The notes under the pieces were generated by a model that was not told the DNA's origin, ran no database searches, and saw nothing but the letters and a program-made list of their open reading frames with translations. Both the position numbers and the translations under genes were made by a program. Shown here one piece after another: positions 10,641 to 23,226 of a DNA stretch of 64,000 bases (positions are counted from its first letter, which is position 1; every line of letters starts with the position of its first letter). The DNA comes from Amaurobius ferox (taxonomy: Eukaryota; Arthropoda; Arachnida; Araneae; Amaurobiidae), in NCBI GenBank assembly GCA_951213105.1, contig OX578140.1:123249649-123313648 (forward strand), given 5' to 3'.

Positions 10641-11724
10641 CAATGTGACTTTTTAATACTTTTCATTTTTAAGTCCGAAAGGCCTATGGAAAATAAACCA
10701 TGGTGATAGAGTTTCCATTTCAATTTATGTTTCAAACCTGCAATTTTCAAAAGTGACTAATAGTGCAATAAACTGCAATCAAACTCAGATATGTAATATA
10801 AACCAAATTCAGAAGTATGAATTAATGTTTCATCTCCAAAAAGGAAAAATCTGATTTGAGCAGCATATGACTTTTCCTACAGACTCATGTTCATTTTCTC
10901 TTTATTTCTTTCATAATTCATTAAATTGAGTTTATATGCACAAAATAACACAAATAATTATTTGAAATTACACTGAATTTGAAGTTTTAATTCAATTTCT
11001 TTCCCAGGAAATTTTACAAATTTACTGAAAAAGCTATGTTTAAAAGTTCCAAAACTTTTTGTCAGTTTCTTACTCGCAAGCGCAATGTTAGTAAAACATT
11101 AAAAACGATTCTGAATTCTAAATAACTGGCAAAATACACGCGGCAAACGTGATCGCCAAACAGCTTTCTGCGTTTGGCAACTCTTTCCTTGTAGTGCACA
11201 GATTGTCTGTTTGCCAGCCTTCTTCCCTATAGCGATGTGGACTCATCCAAGGTCATCTGCCAACTCACAGGAGTCAGACTATATATGTTCCGGCAAATGG
11301 CGGTGCAAAGGGAAAAAAAAAAAGTCCAGAAAGCTATATTGGTATTAGAGTAAAGATGCTTAGTGTTCAAATCTTCAGAACATTTTATCCAAAATGCATA
11401 CCAAAATAAAATAATTTATCAAAATTTTAAGTTGAAAAAAAATATAAAAGCTGTTGAAGAAGGAATGTATTTATTTAACATTCTGCCCTTCGTATTTTTT
11501 GTTTTAAATGTTATTTATTTATTAATGGGGAGCACAGTTGCCAGTTAGTTGTTTTATTTAACCACCAAATTGCATTATTTAATCGAACTGTGGTGAGTGC
11601 CTCTTTTCAGGTCTACTTTATTATTATTTTTTTTTCATCAACAAAAAACTTCCATTTTTTTCACTAGCCCGTGGGAAAAAAATAGTTATGCTACATGAAT
11701 AGTTAGGTGATTATCAAAGCAAGA
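10641..11724. other. Intron 1, nothing recognised
   Basis: AT-rich, with a less AT-rich patch near 11130-11290. The ORF-length stretches here lack splice context or similarity that I can name. Confidence 0.3.
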
Positions 11725-12540
11725 AAGATTAATCATGCATAAAGCATTGGTTATGAAACACTTTCCAACTGAAATACAGTTCTGTTTAATCATCTCTAAA
11801 ATGCGATACATTCAGCAGTGATATTTCTTAAATTATCATAGTATTACAATAATTTATTTTACTTGGAAACTTAAAACTTCCTCAAAAAAGGCAATGCTAT
11901 AAAATTGCCAGCTTCTCTATGTAAAATCAATTAATATTTCATTCATATCACTTATATTCCAGACTTCAGAGCTAAATAATTTTGTGTTAAAAAAAATCAG
12001 CAATTCTTATACAAATCATCTTACAATCGCCTGATCTGTTTACATTCTGCATACATTTAAAATTAGGCTTCGTTGTAGAAATAATCTAAGTTTAATGATC
12101 ATTTAAAATAAAAAATATTGTCATTGCATAGGCACAGAATTTAGATACACAGATAATATGCAAAATTAAAGCTGTTTTAGGACGGATGCAACACTAAATA
12201 TAAATATAAGCATTCCTTAGAAATCACTGTTTTCACTAAGCGAAAAAAAAAATGGATATCATATTTTATTTTGCAATGAATTTTAACTTAAAAAATGTTT
12301 GAAAAATTAGATCCCATAAAGTTCAATCTATTTCAATTTTTCAACCCGAGTTAAATTCAATACTAATTGGGTGATATTATTCTTTTACATTCCCATATGT
12401 CCCACAGACCGTCTCAACAACATACTGAAATTTCATTTCGATAAAGTCATTTTTATGGCAGTTATCATGCGAATGGATAGACAGACAGAATGAAGAAAGT
12501 CATAAACACTTTATAACTATGTTGGAAAGTGTTAAAAACA
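11725..12540 (+). repeat. Large dispersed repeat, copy A (partner at 48.0-50.0 kb)
   Basis: Starts near 'atcatgcataaagcattgg' and runs through 'aaattgccagcttctctatg', 'ttcagcaattcttatacaa..catcttaca' and 'aatgtttgaaaaattag' to 'agacagacagaatga' and 'ggaaagtgttaaaaa'. The same order appears at 48.0-50.0 kb. This copy lacks the two SINEs present there, so position 11906-11918 is the paralogous empty site. The class of the host repeat is unknown. Confidence 0.7.
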
Positions 12541-12700
12541 GAAGAAATAAACCATTTTTTTATAAGGACCTTGAAACTTTCAAATTTATAGTGGGGATAA
12601 TTTAATGCTTTAGAGGCTTAATACTGTATAATTATTTCTATATAAGACTGTATAATATTGTCAACTTGAGTGCTTTTGTGATTTTTTTTTTTTTTTTTAG

Positions 12701-12834
12701 GTTTTCAAGTTCCTAATAAAAAATCCCTAAAACACAAAAGATTAATGTTTAATGAACTGATACGAGCCAATGATAATTACGAAGATGATATTTATGAAGC
12801 TCAGAAATTTGATTTCTTCAAAGATGTGCTTGAG
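12701..12834 (+). CDS. Exon 2 of the Lys/Ser-rich protein gene
   Basis: A strong acceptor (long T tract, then 'ttttag') precedes 12701 and 'gag|gtattt' follows 12834. Joined to exon 1 in phase 1 it encodes residues 572-616, beginning 'GFQVPNKKSLKHKRLMFNEL' and ending in an acidic/aromatic stretch ('DDIYEAQKFDFFKDVLE'). The exon leaves phase 0. The open frame beyond 12834 turns hydrophobic (TM-like, many Phe/Leu) and is intron, since splicing at 12834/13002 restores the hydrophilic style of the rest of the protein. Confidence 0.75.
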
Positions 12835-13001
12835 GTATTTCCTTCAGAACTATTCATGTATTATGTAAAAGCTTTTTTCCCAAAAACGTCTAGGTTTTTG
12901 TCCACATTTATAACAAACATAATTTTATTAATATCTTTCATGTTTTACTTAATGTTATATGATTCTATTTGGTTTCTTTTACCATATTATTTTATTTTAA
13001 G

Positions 13002-13135
13002 GAAACTACTCAATCATCTAATGTGTCATTTTCAATGTCAACTCCTAAACTTGGATTCCATATAACTCCTAAGATATGTAAAAGCACACCTCTTTTTAAG
13101 GATTGTATTAGTCCAACTGAATATGCTCTAAACAG
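13002..13135 (+). CDS. Exon 3 of the Lys/Ser-rich protein gene
   Basis: Preceded by 'ttttattttaag' and followed by the consensus donor 'aacag|gtaagc'. It encodes residues 617-660 plus two bases of codon 661. The stretch holds four S/T-P sites in about 25 residues ('STPKLGF', 'ITPK', 'STPLF', 'ISPTEY'), which could be proline-directed (CDK-type) phosphorylation sites; that is inference. The 167-bp intron between exons 2 and 3 is much shorter than the others. Confidence 0.75.
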
Positions 13136-13539
13136 GTAAGCATAATGGACAATTTCGATTTTTTTTAAAAAGCTTTTAAAATCAAATCATATTTATAGAG
13201 AATTTTTTTTCTGATTTCAAATATCCAAGTGAAAATCTCCTAAAATTATTTATTTAAATGTCAAGTAAAGAAAAAAAATGCAAAATCTGTGCAAACACAA
13301 AACACCCTGTGATTGGTTATGACATCATTTTTCTCGTTCGACCTGTGATGCAACATTCTATCATGCATTTTGCCTTGAAATATTTGCAAGGTAGTTGGGG
13401 CTTAATTCTGTTTACAATTAAATTTTTACATTTGTACTGGTCTGCTTGAATTTAAATCATTTTGTTTATTAAACAATAAATATTTTCCGACAGCTGAAAC
13501 TCGAGGTGTAAACGTGATATCCTTTTTTTGAAGATTTAT
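13136..13539. other. Start of the 14.2-kb intron 3
   Basis: AT-rich intron sequence. The ORF at 13258-13449 has no splice or similarity support. Confidence 0.3.
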
Positions 13540-14540
13540 TTGTTTATTATTGTAATTATTATAATGTGAATAACATCTATGTTTGGGGTATCTGTGGTGG
13601 AAATCAGAGCATTACAAAAAATGCAAATACTTTGGACGCTAATTTTTCCGAACCTGATAGATAAAAATTTAAATATTTTTTCTTGTTTCGTTGGTTCAGA
13701 TATATAAAATAATTTTAATACTTTGAACTTTTTTAGAAGACACTTAAAGCATCTGTCCGAAAGAGTGATTTTTTAATTTTTCTTACGTTCACTCAAATTT
13801 CAAAAGATAGATATAAATAGTATGCAATAAAAATATATATTGGGAAATTTAGTTTCTTAATATATATTTATTTTTGAAGAAAAAAAAGGCTTATATAGTT
13901 TTTGAGGAAATGTCTTGTCAAATTGAAGAAGATTGAAATTTTTTCGTTTTACAAGTTTGTAATGCTTATATCTCAAAACTAAAAGTGCTAGCTATGAACA
14001 ATAAGCAAGAATTTGTAGCTCTTTTTAAGTCTTGCAAGTATATATAATTGGATTTTGGATTGAATGGTTATAATTTTGATAGTTTAGTTTTTTTAATCTG
14101 GATTTTCCAATAACTGGAAAAGCTGCAATATTTAAAATGTCACGATTGTTGCAGCTCAGTGTCTTTACTTACTCCTTGAGGAAATATGGGTGCACAAGTA
14201 TGAGATATTTTGTTTTGTTTCAAAAAAATGTTTAATTATTGGTGAGGTTTGAACAGGACACATGGAAATATACGTAATCACGTACGTAATTATGTGCTGC
14301 CAGACAAATTTATAGATTAACTTGAATGTAAAATCTCATCAGATATATTGTCAAGTTTAATATATATATATACTGAAAAGATTAATTAAAAAAAATTGCA
14401 TATTTTGACATGGTCTACGGTCGAAGTATCCAGATGAAATCGGGACAAAAACTGAAAGTGCTAGTTAGCTATAAGCAGTTAGTAGTAAGTAATTTGAAGC
14501 ACTTTGAAAGTCTGTAAACGAAATAAATGAGATAATTGAA
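13540..14540 (+). repeat. Dispersed repeat, copy A (partner at 42.57-43.65 kb)
   Basis: Shares a long ordered series of blocks with 42575-43650 in the same orientation: 'ggaaatcagagcatta', 'gaacctgatagataaaaat', 'aaaagatagatataaatag', 'aaaagtgctagctatgaac', 'tgttgcagctcagtgtcttt' and 'atgaaatcgggac'. No frame is open through either copy and no terminal repeats were found, so the class is unknown. It may be a non-autonomous DNA element. Confidence 0.7.
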
Positions 14541-16249
14541 CAAATTTATTGAATCTTAATGAAGTTCCCCCCCCCCTCTCCCCCTTTTTTCTTTTTTTTA
14601 GTTTTAAATTGCTTCTTATAATGTTATATTATTTTAAAACCTATAATAAAGAGTAAATCATTTATGATTATGATTCTGAATAGGTAAAGCAAATTTAATT
14701 TATTTTTTTTAGATGAAATATATTTTGTAATTTTTCAAAAGCACATGCACTTAATGAAAATACTAAATTGCAACTGGTGACTCAGTACTCTGGTATAAAA
14801 AATTTTCATGCAGCAAAATTTTTATATTCTTTAAAAATACCTTCAAACATCATAAACTTAACCGGGGACAAAGTCAGTAATCCACTTTGAACCCGGTTTA
14901 AATTCATCCATAATAGCAAAACTAAACATAGAGTGCAAAACCAGTAGTGAACACCCCCTAAGGATTTTCAAAGTTAAATAAATCATAAGAAAAAAAACTT
15001 CTCATAAAAAGGGTTTGAAAATTGGATTATACAGTCACTGATTTATTACCATAACATATGTAACGGACACCCTTTAATGACGGTGGTGAATTTTGTTTAC
15101 AATTTGGCTTTATGCACTATTTTTTACAAAAAACATTTTTTGGCACAGATAATATTTTATCTGATGATGTAAAACTAGCAGTTATGCTCATTGGAAAGAT
15201 ACAATACTTATAACTATTTGACTGTTTGGGGCACAAGAAACAATTATAATTAGTGGAGCTTTCCGAATGTAACCAAATTTATTCACTAATTATCGAAGAT
15301 GTGAGCCACGCCTCGATCATTCTGACATCACGTTCCGTTCTCACCAAAATGGGCTGTTTTCCCTCAAAAGTCAGACAGGTGAACTTTGACTGTTAATAAA
15401 ACATGAAATATAGTTCGGAGAATAAAAGTTTTTATGCTTTTGTCCACTTTGCAACATTTCAAGTCAAATAAAAAAATAAATAAGACGTCAGAATTGTCCA
15501 TTCTTTTACAAGAACAAAATGGCTTATATATATTCTTTAATTACTATATATATAATTAATAAATCATATAAACTTTAGCTCAATCACAGAGGAAATTAAA
15601 GGAATTAAAAAAAAAAAATTATATTACTTATCAGGCTTCGGGAAATCGGTAAAATCTAGCCTGAAATTTTTTACCCAACCTCCTCAGAATTTTTTTCTCA
15701 CATTATATTCATTGAAATATGTGCTTAAATACATCACACAACATTAATAAATTAGAACCAACTGCCTCACGATGAAGTGCGATAACTCCACCCCTACAGC
15801 CCTTAACCGCTGCGATCAAACTTGCTGTCTCGGAGTCTCTAATAAAGGACCAAAACCGGCGGAATGTGTGGGGACAGAGGGCTAAGAGATATAAGGAATC
15901 TCTCCTTTTTCCAATGTTTGTTAACTTGAAGGAGTGTTAAATAAATAATCATATAAATCCTCTTGTCTCTAAGCAGTTTAAACCTCATTGACACTTGTAA
16001 ATTTCTAGGGAATGTGACTGAATGAAGATTAAAATCTTGGACTCAATAGATGTTTCATACCTTAACTTCAGTTGTCAGACAACTGGAACAAATGTCATGA
16101 ATGAATTGTAAACATATTAGTTTTAAAGTTGAAACAAAAGTGGGGAAGAAAAGAAAATACTTCTGGCTGAAACTACAAGAATCCATTCCAAAAATTCAGA
16201 CTTGTTACGTACTCCGGTCTATTACAGCAAATAGAAATTTTATAACTTG
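14541..16249. other. Intron 3, low-complexity and unassigned DNA
   Basis: Holds a C-rich/T-rich run at about 14567-14600 and AT-rich sequence. A moderately GC-richer patch at 15770-15900 has no recognisable feature. Confidence 0.3.
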
Positions 16250-16670
16250 GGTTTTAAAGAGTTAAAAGGGGATAGCTCTTTGCACGGGTTTGGGCTTAGG
16301 CTTGGGCTGGGCTTGAGTTTTCTACTGTTTCGGTCCAAGTTGAGTCTTTTTTTTTTAAACGTCCGTTATGACCAGGCCGAACATATTTATCTTGAAAATT
16401 TTTTCAATGGATTTAAATTGAATACATGAACTTATTCCGTTTATTTCAGCTATGTAAAGAAAAATGTTTAAGGAAACAAACTCAATTCTCTGTACAAAAT
16501 TTTCACGAATTTGTTTTTAACATATTTGAATACGAATCATTTCGGGCCTGTCGAGACGCAGTTATCTTCAGGCCGAATTCATTCTACATTTATAAATTTC
16601 TTTGTGCTTGGCCCAGGTTTAAGCATTGGTATTGTCGGTCGGATGAAAATCTGAAATTTCGGCACTTGTA
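16250..16670 (+). repeat. Dispersed repeat with 'gggctt' words, copy A (partner at 61.63-62.05 kb)
   Basis: Shares with 61640-62040 the order 'ggccaggctgagcatattt'-like, 'aattgaatacatgaa', 'cacatttgaatacaaatcat'-like, 'ataaatttctttg..c..ggccaggtttaagca' and 'tgtcgg'. A short imperfect tandem of 'gggctt' lies at 16287-16318. The ORFs across it are not conserved between copies. Confidence 0.6.
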
Positions 16671-17039
16671 GACTTCGAAAAAGAGAACAGAACATGTGAC
16701 TTCGATCGTGAGTGCTTTATCGCAATTTTGCTCGGTCATCGGATTCAATGGGTGGAGGATGAAAGGAGAGAAGATAACTAGCGCCTGTGGTTACAATACA
16801 GACCTGAAAGCTCTCTTAGAAAGAAAACATTGATAATACACACTAGCTAAGTTTGTGGAGGGGGAGGGGGTGATTTGCAGGTGACGACATTTCAATTTTC
16901 ATTCATGGCACGGGAAAATGTGGCTTTCGTAATAATTTTACAATGACAGCTCCTTATTTATTTTTATTTTTACGGAATCTCTAATTTCAAGACCGTCCGA
17001 GAGGATGGCAACTTCCGAAAATTGACCGTCATCACCGAA
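16671..17039. other. Intron 3, nothing recognised
   Basis: Mixed-composition sequence with no feature that I can name. Confidence 0.3.
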
Positions 17040-17797
17040 TTTTAACCCAGTGAGGACGTTAAGATGGGCAATTTCTGGAAGCCTGCTAGATAAAGCTAGT
17101 AGTAACTACTCTATCATTTGTAAATATTATTATAAGAACCTTTAAATCACACATTCTTAATAATTCTATTTGCAGTTTATACAATACTAATTTTAAAATT
17201 CTATCTAACAGAATTTCCATCAAATATAAGCAAACCCATCTAAAAAATAGTTGTTTTAGCATTCCTCCGTATATTGTTTTAGTACCTAAGTTTTGTAAAT
17301 CCCCTGTAGCTTTTCGAACAATTATTAGTGGGCATAATTTTTACCTTACTATTTCTGGTAAACTATTACTAAAAATGTTAAATGAAATTTTTTTATTAGC
17401 TGACATTTTAAATAATAGTAGTCATATTGTAAAAATTAGTTTTGAATTAGTTAAGAAATTAAAAACTCTTACTAATATCTATAGTATACCTATCATTTTA
17501 AAAACATGTTTAATAATATAAATATAGATGATCTTTATAAAATTATCATAGAAAATTTTGAACAAGAAAAGGAAGGATGTATATTACCGTAAAATATTCA
17601 TCCGTCCTTTTTAAAAAATTGCTTAATTTCACTCTATGAAAATTATATTCAACATGGTAGTTCTTTAAGCAACAGTTTGGTATCCCACAAGGGGTGTGTG
17701 CCTCATCATTATTAACTAATCCATCTTTATTTCTAAAAAAAACTATTACGGTTTACATAATATGCTCATATATAGATACACATAATATATCTCATAA
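17040..17797 (+). pseudogene. Reverse-transcriptase fossil, possibly Penelope-like (5' part)
   Basis: The frame around 17262-17520 reads 'IVLVPKFCKSPVAFRTIIS' and later 'ILNNSSHIVKISFELVKKL'. This resembles the 'GLPKxHKxxxPxRPIxS ... NS..hxxxSxxFVxKL' part of RTs of the Penelope-like group. After a frameshift, 'NINIDDLYKIIIENFE', and near 17650-17700 'FGIPQGVCASS', match the region around the RT core (the last is the 'Q..G.PQG...S' motif 4). The catalytic YADD region is lost or disrupted where the next element begins. Stops and frameshifts are frequent. The family call is moderate. Confidence 0.45.
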
Positions 17798-18906
17798 CAT
17801 ACCTGCCAACTCTACTGGTTTTTCCAGGAAACTCGAGGTTTTAGATGATTTCTCCCTGTTTCCAGATTTTAGACGAGAATCAGAATTCCCTAAAGTTAGG
17901 GATTTTTTAATAAAAATTTTCTGTTAAAGGAAGTTTGATCGAACTTGCAGCTGCCATTTTGTTTCTTTTGTGCATTAACCTAGTACCAGTACTAAGTTGT
18001 ATCATGTTCACTTTATTGATGGATTGTGCTTCAAATAAGTGTGATTTCTTACATATAGATTACATTGCTGTGCAATATTGAAACATCCATTTCCATCCAT
18101 GTTAAATTTCAAATTATGTGAATGAAAAATATACGACATTCATTTTTTTATAGTAGGTTTCATTATTAACCAATATTGTCATAAAATATTGATTATTTTT
18201 TAAAGTGCACTTTCGTGGGTATAGATAGCGTGTGCAATGTTGAATTATCCTTTCCCATCCATGTTTAGTTTCAAATGATGCAAATAAAAATATTCACAAT
18301 ATTCATTTCTTTGCAGTATGTTTCATTAATTAATATTTTTATAAAATATTTATTATTTTTTAAGTATGATTCCACGTGTATAAATTAAATTCCCGTGTAA
18401 TGTTTAAACATCCTTTTCCATCAATTTTTTGATAAAATCTCATTAAACAGTACTTTTACACTTTTACAGTTTACATAAAAAGGAAGGATTGTTTTCTTTA
18501 GAATATGCTCTTTCCCCCTTATTTTTATGGCAATAGAATCCCAAAAGCATTTATTTTTCTATCCATATTCATCTAATTAACTGAATTACAATTTGAGAAC
18601 TGAAAATATTTTTTTTTCATTGATCCCCCTCTAAAATTTCTCTCTGTTTATGCCACTGGTATGTTTTTTTTTTTTTTATACACTGACTATGTAAAAACAT
18701 TTTTCTTATGCAGTAGGCATTTTCAATGGTTACTATTCTTTGAAAAAAAACAAACAAAAAAAACCCATACATTTTTTGTGTTGTAAAAAAATCTCTATTT
18801 TTCCCTAAGTTATATTGAACAGGTTATGTGCTGACTTGTAGAGCGCCATAATAAATGCTCATCATGCTATCTATTGGATTTTTATTCTTTTATGTTGGCA
18901 AGTATG
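17798..18906. mobile_element. Non-autonomous inverted-repeat element inside the RT fossil
   Basis: The left end 'catacctgccaac' (17798-17810) and the right end 'gttggcaagtatg' (18894-18906) are inverted copies with one mismatch. The interior is non-coding and carries a tandem array at 18070-18420. RT-like coding is seen on both sides (before 17798 and after 18910), which supports insertion. A target duplication is not clear. The terminal word 'tgccaactct' is shared with the element at 23227 and with a start at about 42373. Confidence 0.55.
18070..18420 (+). repeat. Tandem array, about 160-bp period, 2-3 units
   Basis: Anchor words 'gtgcaatattgaaacatcc', 'gtgcaatgttgaattatcc' and 'gtgtaatgtttaaacatcc' recur at about 18072, 18233 and 18396, with shared interior ('catccatgtt', 'gtttcatta', 'ttattattttttaa'). 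The array lies within the 17798-18906 element. Confidence 0.7.
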
Positions 18907-18909
18907 CCA

Positions 18910-19290
18910 TAATAATAATCCCATTGTGTTTAACTTTTATCTAATAATTTACAATTAAATGCTAGTAATAATAGTTCTAATGTTGCAAACTTTTTAGATT
19001 TAAATTTAGATATACAAAATAACTTGGCTATGAACTTATGTGATAAAAGAATATATTTTAATTTTAATATTTCTAAAATTCAACATTTTAAATTTTGTTT
19101 GCATATATCAGTATGCAGATAAAATATGTGATGACAATTATAAATTAGCACATTTTATAGAATTATTAAATACTGCAACTAATACTGCATATCCTCTCAA
19201 ATTCGTCATTAATATTATTTACTCAGTGTATCAACTACCACTCAATATCATCCAAGACAATATTGTCAATTATGGTGGCCACTAATTGAA
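18910..19290 (+). pseudogene. Reverse-transcriptase fossil, continuation (3' part)
   Basis: Frame pieces read 'FLDLNLDIQNNLAMNLCDKRIYFNFNI', then after frameshifts 'YADKICDDNYKLAHF' and 'TATNTAYPLKFVINIIY'. These resemble the segment downstream of the RT core in Penelope-like polyproteins ('FLDLxIxxxxxxxxTxxYxKR..FNF' and 'xxxGYPxxFIxxxI'). It follows directly after the inserted inverted-repeat element. Confidence 0.45.
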
Positions 19291-22200
19291 AAACTCACTA
19301 ATTATTATTATTAATTATGTAATTATTTATAAATGAAAAATAATAAAAAAACAAAAATTAAAAATAGAAAATATGGTTTTTAAATATTTAATATTTTGAA
19401 CATTATTTTCCCTAAAAATATGCAATTTTAGCCAGTTTGTTGGAACAACTGGGAAGCTTCATTTTTATACCTTTTTTTAGAATACAATTATGTTTTTGAA
19501 AAGAATATTTTTGTTCATTTCATATATGTCGAGAGATGGAGGTGGGCCCTAGAGGAGTATCTGTCCTGGACCCCAGTTAGGTTAAGTCGGGACTTGCATG
19601 CAAATATACATTTTGTTGATTGTATATTATGTAGATATTTATGTTTTTCCTAAAAATTTAGGCCATAATCAATATTTATAATACAGTAAACAAAAGTTTC
19701 TTGGGGGGGAAATCTTACGTTTATAATGGTAAATGTGACTAGCTTAACGCCGAAGTAGTACGTTCGTACTCGTGATGAAATATTGCACCCTACGAGCAAT
19801 AAAATTAATGTATAATTTGTAAATTTTATTATTTACCTTTTTTATATCTTCAAATTTTAACAATTTTGCTAAAGAATTGGAGTATTTGAATTCTATTAGA
19901 ATGGCCTACTCTGTTCAGATATCTCTAACTAAATGCTTTTCATCTTTGGGAGATGCCCTCAAGTGACATACCCTCATAGTAGAGTGAAATAAGCGTTCTA
20001 GGGTGTGGAATTAAAAAGGGGTGTGCATATAATTAATTTTAAATTTTTTCTGCAAGACAAGTTTCAGTTCATAAAATTATGATATTTCTCTTATAATCTT
20101 TTATTCAACAGCTATGCTTATAAATATTTGAAGTAACGATCTCAAATGCGATACCATTTGTATGAATTGAAAAATTTTTATGAACTGTATTGTAAAAGGT
20201 TATAAAAATTGAGATTCCCAGGATGCTACTGCAAATTGTTCTGAGGCTAGTAGTTTATTAGTAAATAAATTTAGGGAGATTTTCTAATGCACCATTTAAA
20301 TTATCTTTACATGCGTTATTGAAAATATAAATTAAATAAAATAGTCAATGTAAATTTAAGTTGTAGTTATTTTATAAAATTGATAAAAAAGATATCAAAC
20401 ATATAAGTAAAGTTAAACTTAGACTTAAAAAAAGTCTATTGGTTATACTTTTGACTAAGACCAAAGAATATATACTGTTCGTAAAGTCCTGAACTTCTTT
20501 GCTCTGAGAGTGCTAGAAATCTAGTTATGCCATACTGGTGTTGTCATATAGTTTCTAAGATAACTGGTACATTTCACACATCTCAAATATCTGACTTTTT
20601 GAGATGTCTACCAACTCATCCAATGGAAACACAAGACCTTTACTAGACTAAATTTTTGAACCCAGAACATGAGAGCAGAGCTGAAGGCCATGTTTGTGAG
20701 ATTGGCATTATTGGGGTCTATGCAAATTTTAAAAATAGAATGTAAGTTAATTTATATCACAGGGGCATGTGAGAATACCTTATTTTAAAGTATGACACTA
20801 AAAACATTTCAATTTAACATAATTAAAGGCAAACAAATTAGCATTCCCCAGGACAGCAGTAGTCACTTACAAAAATTTATTTCAACAATTTAACACATCA
20901 ATGATCATTTACAAAACTGTTTTTTTGTTATATAATATTTGTTACCTTACAATACGGCAATTACGCACATATTCCAGTAATTTGCACCATCCAGGGTTCT
21001 TTAATTACACTGGCACTTATCCTAGTATTACTGAATTAAATATATTTCTCTTAATTGCTATATTCTTATTTTTCTCATTTAACATCCTTCCTTAACTCAT
21101 TATCCAAATAATAAATATAGTTTTAAAATAAGTAAATTACTTTCCCATAATTAAACATAAGTAGATTTAATTAAACATAATTGATATATCTATTTTAAAT
21201 ATACGTTGCTGCATCTGTGAAGTTTCAAGTTATGCTTACCCTGCATAAATAAGTAAAAACAAGAATTTAAGTTTATCCTTAAAGTTATTTAATGAATTTT
21301 AAAATAGTTACAAAGTGTAATCTAGTTGAAGTTAAGTTAAAACCTGAACTAGAATTTATCAAGTATTTGTAACAGTAAGTGTTTATGATGTCTCTTTGCA
21401 CCACAACTTTACTTTGAAATAGTTAAAACTCTATTTGTTTATAATTAAAACTTATTTTTAAACTTTAAAACATGAAATTATATCCCCATAAACAAAATAA
21501 AAGTATGAAAAAAAATGAAAATTCTAAACTATCTGAATTTTGATACCACATAACTTTAATAAAAATAAATAAAAAGCTATAGTTAACTTTATTTTTTTTT
21601 AAAATCATACTTGTTTAAATGTATTCAGTGTTATTTTAAATGAGGCACTTTTCTTCATGAGGCACTTTTGAACACAAATATATATCATGGCATTAATATA
21701 AAAAATGAAATAGAAAAAATGTTCGAAAGCTTACCTTCTATCAATATTGTTTTTTCTATGTATCAATTCTATTTTTATTTATACAAAAAATGTAATTAAA
21801 CAGTACTAATAAAAGAAATAACAGAAATTAGCTCCTAAAATTAAAAATAAATTCCTTAAATTTTTACTTTTAGAAAATCTGTTATATGATCCCTTATATA
21901 ATTTTCAGGGGCCGTTTGACATATCACAAGGCCATACCTTAAGCTAATAAATAAGCCTTATTTCAACACAATTGGAAGATTAGGTTTAAATCTACAGACA
22001 TTTGAATATGTCAAGAATCACATGAATGTGTCAAGTGTCACTTTTTTGTGTTTATTTGATATGGAATGACCCAACCATAAAAATTTATAAATTTTGCATT
22101 ACAATCTGCTATTCTGTATTTTATACATTTTTTTTTTCATTCTGTTCTGATTAATGTATTTATTATTTTAGGATCATTCTATTAATATAATTTCCAGAAG

Positions 22201-23226
22201 TAATAAGATAATTTTCAGAAACTAACAAATTGCTTTATCTGTTTATTTCTGAATTTCACAAAACTTTTTTTTGTTGTTGTTAATTTATTTTTGTCTTATA
22301 ATTTTTATATATTAATTTTTTATATCTATAATTAATAGTGAATTATTTAAGATTCTGAATAGGTTTAACAGTTTTAAATTATTTTTCATGTTATTCCTTT
22401 TGAGCAATGTTTTAAATTTGGGATTTAGAAAAATAAGACTTTGTTTTATAGAAAATAGAATTATTTTATAACTTTTCAAGAGCACATGTATTTAAAAAAA
22501 ATATTAAATTATAGCTGCTAACTTCTGTACACAAATATAAGAAATTTTCATGCATAGAATTTCTAAATTTAAACTTTTTTTATTCATGTTCTGTAATATA
22601 TGTTTATTTAACCGTATTTGTAATATAAGAATAAATACTTTTAAAAGTCGCTGGACATTTTACTCTAAAGCTGAAACCTAATATTGAGAATACTTTCAAA
22701 AATTTTTAAAAAATCCACGTAATAATTTACACTCTTTGCAAATTACATGTCTATGTTGGGTTGTTTTGGGGGTTTGCAATCTACTTCTTATTTATTTTTC
22801 CCCGGCTCAATATTTTCAATTTAGTAATATTTAAGTAATATTTACTGTTTTTCTTAATAATATTCTTAAAAGTGGTACATTTCCTAAATTAATATTACTT
22901 TTGATTTGTAAATTACAATTATTCGATTCCCTTTAATTTGATGCTTCATTTTCCCATTTTGGTTAAAAATTACATTTGTTCAATAGTTTCTATTATTTCC
23001 ATGTCTAGTGCATTTCAAAAATTTCAGTTGCAACCATTTTGGAATTCTTGGCTTTGCACGCTTTTCCATGCGATTGTTGCAATACCTTGATCGTGTTCAC
23101 GCCCTTTTGAAATTCGTGATTTTAATTAGCTTGTGTTTTTCCAGATCGTCTTGCTAGCGGAGTTTTGAGCCTTAATTATGTCAACTCTAATTTCTGTGAA
23201 AAACTCTAATTTCTTTCATTGCTGCC
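19291..23226. other. Intron 3, AT-rich, unassigned
   Basis: No gene or complete element. A patch at about 19740-19800 begins 'ttaacgccgaagtagtacg', which could be a piggyBac-like end (TTAA), but no partner was found. A 'tttgatatggaatgaccc' end near 22050-22075 belongs to the foldback family seen at 8.4 kb. The rest is low-complexity AT-rich sequence. Confidence 0.35.

Noticed and set aside
12835..13065. Extension of exon 2 as one long ORF with membrane-like segments
   Set aside because: The stretch between the donor at 12834 and the acceptor at 13001 is T-rich intron; splicing gives a consistent frame and composition.
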